Part shown: one piece after another, positions 60,047 to 64,000 of the stretch
Layout: every line of letters starts with the position of its first letter
Numbering within the stretch: position 1 is the first letter of the stretch
Assembly (NCBI RefSeq): GCF_014191875.1
Contig: NZ_JACHXD010000002.1
Span: 496,001 to 560,000, forward strand
Length of the DNA: 64,000 nt
DNA from: Pseudoduganella violacea
GTDB lineage: Bacteria > Pseudomonadota > Gammaproteobacteria > Burkholderiales > Burkholderiaceae_D
Reading direction: 5' to 3'
Program-made: the position numbers and the translations under genes
Notes under the pieces: model-generated
What the model saw: only the letters and a program-made list of their open reading frames with translations
What the model was told of the DNA's origin: nothing
The model's database searches: none

Positions 60047-61342
60047 ATGAGCACCACCCCACCCGTCCCTTCCGCTACCGGCGCCCCCAAGGGCGGCGCC
60101 GGCCTGCTCGACCAGCTTGGCCCCGGCCTGGTCACCGGCGCGGCCGACGACGATCCCAGCGGCATCGCCACCTATTCCCAGGCCGGCGCCCAGTTCGGCT
60201 TCGGCCTGCTGTGGACCATGCTGCTGACCTATCCGCTGATGGTGGGCATCCAGATGGCCAGCGCCAGCATCGGCCGGGTCAGCGGGCGCGGCCTGGCCGG
60301 CAATATGCGGCGCCACTGCCCGCCCTGGCTGTTGCACGCCATCGTGCTGCTGCTCCTGACCGCCAACACCATCAATATCGCGGCCGACATCGCCGCCATG
60401 GGCGAGGCGGCGCGCCTGGTGCTGGGCGGGCGCGCCCAGTGGTACGCCCTCGGTTTCGGCCTGCTTTCGCTGCTGCTGCAATTGCTGCTGCCCTACCAGC
60501 GCTATGCGCGTCTGCTCAAATGGCTGACGCTGGCCCTGCTGGCGTATATGGCGACGGTGCTGGTGGTGCACGTGCCGTGGGGCGCGGCGCTGCGCGCGGC
60601 CCTGCTGCCCCAGCTGGCCTGGGAGCGCGGCTACCTGACCACGGTGGTGGCCCTGTTCGGCACCACGATCAGCCCCTACCTGTTCTTCTGGCAAGCGGCG
60701 CAGGAAGTCGAAGAGCTGCGCGCCGACCCGGCCGCCGCCCCGCTGCGCCGGGCGCCCCAGCACGGCGCGGCCGAGCTGCGCCGCATCCGCCTCGACACCC
60801 TGGTCGGCATGGGCTTTTCCAATCTGGTCGCGCTGTCCATCATGCTGACCACGGCCGTGACCCTGCATGCCCAGGGCGTGCGCGAGATCAGTTCCTCGGC
60901 CCAGGCCGCCGCCGCGCTGCGGCCGCTGGCCGGCGAGCTGGCGTTCGCCCTGTTCAGCCTGGGCATCATCGGCACCGGCCTGCTCGCTATTCCCGTGCTG
61001 GCCGGCTCGGCCGCCTACGCGGTGGCGGGCGCCTTCAACTGGCGCAGCAGCCTGGGACTGCGGCCGCGCGCGGCGCGCAAGTTCTACGCCATCATCGCCG
61101 CCGCCACGCTGGCCGGGGTCGCCATCGGCTTCCTGCCCGTCGACCCGCTCCAGGCCCTGTACTGGAGCGCCGTCATCAATGGCGTGATCGCCGTCCCCAT
61201 CATGGCGGTGACCATGCTGCTGGCGACCCGGCCCGCCGTCATGGGGCCGCTGCCGCTGGCGCCCTGGTTGCGCGTGCTGGGCTGGTTGTGCACGGCGGCC
61301 ATGGCGCTGGCAGTACTGGCGATGCTGCTCACATCCGGCTAA
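60047..61342 (+). CDS. NRAMP-superfamily transporter with altered metal-site motifs
   Basis: A 431-residue inner-membrane protein with about 11 helices. The fold motifs of NRAMP are visible, but the metal-binding helices differ from canonical MntH. Helix 1 has DDPSGIATYSQ instead of DPGN, so Asp is kept and Asn is Gly. Helix 6 has TTISPYLFFWQAAQEVEE where MntH has MPHN, so the methionine and the PHN are lost. A different substrate from Mn/Fe is therefore likely, perhaps Mg, Al or a non-metal; the sequence does not decide. ATG at 60047 or 60041 is possible. It is followed 31 bases later by a small secreted protein gene on the same strand. Confidence 0.85.
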   Translation: MSTTPPVPSATGAPKGGAGLLDQLGPGLVTGAADDDPSGIATYSQAGAQFGFGLLWTMLLTYPLMVGIQMASASIGRVSGRGLAGNMRRHCPPWLLHAIVLLLLTANTINIAADIAAMGEAARLVLGGRAQWYALGFGLLSLLLQLLLPYQRYARLLKWLTLALLAYMATVLVVHVPWGAALRAALLPQLAWERGYLTTVVALFGTTISPYLFFWQAAQEVEELRADPAAAPLRRAPQHGAAELRRIRLDTLVGMGFSNLVALSIMLTTAVTLHAQGVREISSSAQAAAALRPLAGELAFALFSLGIIGTGLLAIPVLAGSAAYAVAGAFNWRSSLGLRPRAARKFYAIIAAATLAGVAIGFLPVDPLQALYWSAVINGVIAVPIMAVTMLLATRPAVMGPLPLAPWLRVLGWLCTAAMALAVLAMLLTSG

Positions 61343-61373
61343 GCTGTAGCCATCCCATCCGCCGGAGCCGACC

Positions 61374-61706
61374 ATGCCGAACCGCCTTGCCTGCGCGCTT
61401 GCCGCCTGTCTGCTGCTGCTGCCGGCCGCGCGGGCCGAAGAGCGCGGCTTCCCGCTCGAGGCGCGCAAGGGCGTGCTGACGCCGGGTTATTTCCCGGAAG
61501 TGGAAATCGATGGCCGCCCGCGCCGCCTGGCGCCGGCCGGGCGCATCTTCAACCAGGACAATCTGAGCGAAACCCCGGCCACGCTGCGCGGCCGCCAATT
61601 GCCCATCGCCTACATCGAAGACCGCGACGGCCTGATCGAACGCATCTGGCTGCTCAGCCGCGAGGAAGCGGCAGGCAAGCTGAAAGTGAATGCGCCGCCG
61701 CGCTAG
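61374..61706 (+). CDS. Small secreted hypothetical protein
   Basis: A 110-residue protein with a clear signal peptide (LACALAACLLLLPAARAEE). The mature part of about 90 residues has no recognised motif; it includes GYFPEVEIDGRPRRLAPAGR and LPIAYIEDRDGLIERIWLLS. GGAG lies just before the ATG. It is probably periplasmic and possibly co-transcribed with the NRAMP-like gene. Its 3' end overlaps the convergent esterase gene by 4 bases. Confidence 0.75.
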   Translation: MPNRLACALAACLLLLPAARAEERGFPLEARKGVLTPGYFPEVEIDGRPRRLAPAGRIFNQDNLSETPATLRGRQLPIAYIEDRDGLIERIWLLSREEAAGKLKVNAPPR

Positions 61707-62626
61707 CGGCTGCCGGGCGCGCCGTCCTCCTGCTCGCGCAGTTGCAGGCCGGGCAGGCGGGCGATGAAAGCATCCACGCCGGCGGTGTAGGCCCCGGGCT
61801 TGCCCAGCAACAGATTTAAGTCGCGGTGGCTGAGCTTTTGCTCCAGTACGTCGGCGATGATGCCCAACGCGCGGGCGCGGCCGGCGAAAGCCTGGGCCTG
61901 GGCGCAAGCCTGCTCGCGCAGCTGCGAGCACACCAGCAGCAGCGGCCGCACCTCATGCGCCCCGTCCAGCGCATGGTAGGGCGACAGGCTGCGCCAGGTG
62001 GCCGCATGCTTGCCGAAGGCCTGGTCATACAGGCGCGCATGGCGCTGCTCCATCAACGCCACCAGATCGTAGGCCGCGCTGTCGAGCGCGATGGTGCCGA
62101 GCCAGGGCGCGCAACCGGCCTCCGACACCAGGGCCGGGCGCGCCGCCAGCAGCGTCGCCAGGTGCGCGCCGGCCGAATGGCCCATCAGCACAAACTGCTT
62201 GCGGTCCGCGCCCCAGGACGCCGCCATGCCCTGGGCCGCCGCCAGCGCGCGCGCCACGTCGCGCACCTGTTCCAGCGGCTCGGCCTGCGGCAACAGGCGG
62301 TAATCGGCCGCCACCACCACATAACCGCGGGCCGTGAAATGCGGCACCTTGTTTTCCAGCACCGCCGCCTCGCTCTTGCTGCCGCTGCGCCAGGCGCCGC
62401 CATGCACCATGAACAGCACCGGGCCGCGCGGCTGGGCCGGCAGATAAACGTCGAAACGCTGGCGCGGCAGCTCGCCATACGCGATATCGCGCAGCACGCG
62501 ACCGCCGCCGTCCTCCTCCTGGCCGTGCGCGGGCGCGCCATGGCGCGCCGCTTGCGCAAGCCCGCTGCTCAAGCCCAGCGCCAAAAACAGCGCAAACAGG
62601 CGCACGACGTTGCTGATGAGCGACAT
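61703..62626 (-). CDS. Secreted alpha/beta-hydrolase (BD-FAE/carboxylesterase-like)
   Basis: A 307-residue hydrolase with a signal peptide ending near LAQA (residue 26). The oxyanion motif is VHGGAWRSGS (about 72), the nucleophile elbow is GHSAGAH (about 149-155, Ser), and the catalytic His is in SHRDLN (about 267), so the triad is plausible. This pattern is typical of feruloyl/acyl esterases and kynurenine formamidase-like enzymes. The substrate is unknown. A strong GGAGGAAATAA precedes the ATG. It is probably periplasmic or outer-membrane-associated. Confidence 0.85.
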   Translation of the reverse strand: MSLISNVVRLFALFLALGLSSGLAQAARHGAPAHGQEEDGGGRVLRDIAYGELPRQRFDVYLPAQPRGPVLFMVHGGAWRSGSKSEAAVLENKVPHFTARGYVVVAADYRLLPQAEPLEQVRDVARALAAAQGMAASWGADRKQFVLMGHSAGAHLATLLAARPALVSEAGCAPWLGTIALDSAAYDLVALMEQRHARLYDQAFGKHAATWRSLSPYHALDGAHEVRPLLLVCSQLREQACAQAQAFAGRARALGIIADVLEQKLSHRDLNLLLGKPGAYTAGVDAFIARLPGLQLREQEDGAPGSR

Positions 62627-62845
62627 TTATTTCCTCCAATTCCGGCGCCCGCAACGCGGCAAAATACACACATTTTCACTCTGCGGCGCTGGTGATTTTT
62701 CGATAGTTTCCATAGAGAAATCGCAAGTTCTTCGTTGCAATGACAGATGCTCTCGCGCTAGGATCATTCCAACGGCCTTCCAGACGCCGGCCACCTCTGC
62801 GCAGCCCTCGACCCCGCCTGCAACCACCACACGAATGGGTGCTCT

Positions 62846-63523
62846 ATGAACAAACATACTCGCAAGGCAAGACTCTTGGCAACTGCCGCCGCATTCGTGC
62901 TGGCCGGCGCAGCGCAGGCCGGCACGATCGGCGCCGCCTCTTTGGACGACGTCACCCTGGGCGGCACGGCGACCGCCTACTGGTCCGACGCCCTGAACTA
63001 CTACGGCAGCAATCCCGGCAGCGACGCCAGCAGCTTCGCCGCCGCCTTCGCCAGCTATGGCAATGGCGGCGCCTGGAGCCTGATGGGCACGGCCCAAGGC
63101 AGCTCCTTCACCACCGTCAACAGCGCCTTCAGCTACAGCTTCAGCAAGGATGCCGGCAACCAGAGCGGCACCTGGGCCATCACCAATCTGAGCGCCGCCC
63201 AGGTTGTGCTCGACCTCGCCTTCTCCATGCACACCGGCGACGCCGGCACCGCCTTCCTGTTTGACAACCAAGTCTTTGGCGCCGGCCAGACCCTGCAAGG
63301 CAACTGGAAGATCGAATGGCTCAACAACGCCGACAATGTCCCGAACTTCTCCAATATGAACCTGTTCAGCCGCGACCTGAGCGGCGGTGCTGGCGCCGGC
63401 GGTGGCGTCACGGCAGCCGCCGTCCCCGAACCGACGACCTGGGCCATGTTCCTGGTCGGCCTGTGCAGCATCGGCCTGACCCTGAAGCGCCGCCAACCGG
63501 CGCGCGTCAAGAAAAAAGCATAG
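62846..63523 (+). CDS. PEP-CTERM sorting-domain protein
   Basis: A 225-residue exported protein. The signal peptide ends near AGAAQAG (residue 26). The mature domain is Gly/Ser/Asn/Ala-rich with aromatic residues and no Cys, as is common in this class. The C-terminus has the tripartite sorting signal: PEP motif (AAVPEPTTW), hydrophobic helix (AMFLVGLCSIGLTL) and basic tail (KRRQPARVKKKA). Exosortase EpsH/XrtA-type enzymes cleave such proteins, which are tied to EPS production and biofilm; no exosortase gene is in this window. A terminator follows 26 bases after the stop. Confidence 0.92.
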   Translation: MNKHTRKARLLATAAAFVLAGAAQAGTIGAASLDDVTLGGTATAYWSDALNYYGSNPGSDASSFAAAFASYGNGGAWSLMGTAQGSSFTTVNSAFSYSFSKDAGNQSGTWAITNLSAAQVVLDLAFSMHTGDAGTAFLFDNQVFGAGQTLQGNWKIEWLNNADNVPNFSNMNLFSRDLSGGAGAGGGVTAAAVPEPTTWAMFLVGLCSIGLTLKRRQPARVKKKA

Positions 63524-63549
63524 CAACAACAATAGCCGGCAGTACGCTC

Positions 63550-63576
63550 GCCCGGATACCCATCCGGGCTTTTTTT
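63550..63576 (+). terminator. Terminator of the PEP-CTERM gene
   Basis: Perfect stem GCCCGGAT / ATCCGGGC with a four-base loop, followed by TTTTTTT. Confidence 0.92.
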
Positions 63577-63586
63577 CATTCAGAAG

Positions 63587-63714
63587 TTTGCGCCAGATCA
63601 AACAATGTCCACCCTAGTGTCAGGCACCAGGGTGGACATTTTTTGCGCTAGATCAAGCAATGTCCCACTCTGGTGCCTGACACCAGGGTGGGACATTGTT
63701 TGCGGAAGATCAAA
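63587..63714. repeat. Intergenic nested inverted repeat, copy D
   Basis: A 128-bp member of the family at 9381, between convergent genes and just after the PEP-CTERM terminator. Here both tandem palindromes are nearly perfect: AATGTCCACCCTAGTG with CACCAGGGTGGACATT, and AATGTCCCACTCTGGTG with CACCAGGGTGGGACATT, each around a five-base TCAGG or CCTGA loop. The left end is TTTGCGCCAGATCAAA instead of TTTGATC. The right end GATCAAA supplies the TGA stop of the LpxO-like gene. Confidence 0.9.
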
Positions 63715-64000
63715 GGAAGATGATGAGGGCGGCGATGCCGACGATCAGACCGAGCTTGGTGAGCTTGTAGGCGGTCTTGTTCCAGGCTTTGAAGCGGCGA
63801 CGATATTTGCCGGCGTAGAAGGAGACGCGGAACAGCTTGCTGACCAGGCCGACCTGGTCGCCGCTTTCGTTGGGCGAGGCGGCCGCCGTCATCAGGGTGC
63901 GGCCGAGGAAGCGGTTGACCGCTTGCGCCCAGCCGAAGCGCATCGGCCGTTCGACGTCGCAGAACAGGATGATGCGGTCGCTCTCGCTGCCGTTGATGGC
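63710..64000 (-). CDS. Aspartyl/asparaginyl beta-hydroxylase-like (LpxO-type) enzyme, C-terminal part
   Basis: Partial gene running off the right edge; 96 residues are visible from AINGSESDRIILFCDVERP to the C-terminus. RIILFCDVERPM followed by NRFLGRTLMTAAASP is typical of the C-terminal end of the LpxO/aspartyl-asparaginyl beta-hydroxylase family, Fe(II)/2-oxoglutarate enzymes that hydroxylate lipid A acyl chains at the inner membrane. The tail is basic (AGKYRRRFKAWNK) and ends in a membrane helix (LGLIVGIAALIIFL). The iron-binding residues are outside the window. The TGA stop lies in repeat copy D. Confidence 0.8.
   Translation of the reverse strand, partial: AINGSESDRIILFCDVERPMRFGWAQAVNRFLGRTLMTAAASPNESGDQVGLVSKLFRVSFYAGKYRRRFKAWNKTAYKLTKLGLIVGIAALIIFL

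Noticed and set aside
62627..62845. Sigma-54 promoter before the PEP-CTERM gene
   Set aside because: PEP-CTERM genes can be under PrsK/PrsR and sigma-54, but no GG-N10-GC pair with the correct context was found; TTGCA at about 62734 lacks the upstream GG.

Overview
The window is about 64 kb of high-GC DNA from a Gram-negative beta-proteobacterium, most likely an Oxalobacteraceae member of the Massilia/Duganella/Janthinobacterium type. This is inferred from the rlmH-maf-rng order, the LPS and capsule glycosyltransferases, a PEP-CTERM protein, an LpxO-like hydroxylase and the general protein style; no rRNA or tRNA gene is present to fix the taxon.

Layout. 1-2.2 kb: housekeeping genes (rlmH end, maf, rng). 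2.2-6.2 kb: an AT-richer orphan gene, a chemoreceptor with a CheR tether, and a diguanylate cyclase. 6.2-16.1 kb: LPS genes (waaF, O-antigen ligase, GT2, GT9), an atypical response regulator, a VirK/DUF535 protein and dnaE. 16.3-22.3 kb: a six-gene glycan operon (membrane GT-C-like protein, polyprenyl-phosphate GT2, flippase-like protein, APH-like kinase, HAD phosphatase, nucleotidyltransferase). 22.3-24.2 kb: trhO and a fatty acid hydroxylase-family gene. 24.3-40.5 kb: a type I secretion operon (ABC, HlyD, TolC and a small protein), a DinJ/YafQ toxin-antitoxin pair, a 1420-residue DUF4214/RTX-like protein whose C-terminus resembles the Caulobacter S-layer protein RsaA, a FecR-domain protein, a CHASE2 adenylate cyclase, a TPR/beta-barrel protein, a VanZ-like protein and a Crp/Fnr regulator. 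40.6-57.7 kb: an ABC-transporter-dependent surface polysaccharide locus (wzm, wzt, FkbM methyltransferase, three-module glycosyltransferase, HAD-UbiA fusion, GT2, GtrA, two GT-C proteins, an OafA-type acyltransferase and a decayed GT2). 57.8-64 kb: RhlE-type helicase, small membrane proteins, NRAMP-like transporter, esterase, PEP-CTERM protein and the end of an LpxO-like gene.

How the parts may work together. The most interesting unit is 24.3-40.5 kb. Three CRP-type palindromes lie before the secretion operon, before the large surface-protein gene and in the FecR/adenylate cyclase intergenic region. Each has a -10-like hexamer placed so that the palindrome centre falls near -40 to -42, the geometry of class II CRP promoters. 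The same region encodes a catalytically complete class III adenylate cyclase behind a CHASE2 sensor, and a Crp/Fnr protein that keeps the residues for cAMP binding and for reading TGTGA. This suggests a local cAMP circuit that controls production and export of a candidate S-layer protein.

A second unexplained signal is a family of four intergenic repeats of about 130 bp (9.4, 16.2, 23.3 and 63.6 kb). They are built from two tandem palindromes that can also fold into one long hairpin. Their stems covary between copies, and their GATCAAA/TTTGATC ends supply the TGA stop codon of a neighbouring gene in three of the four copies.
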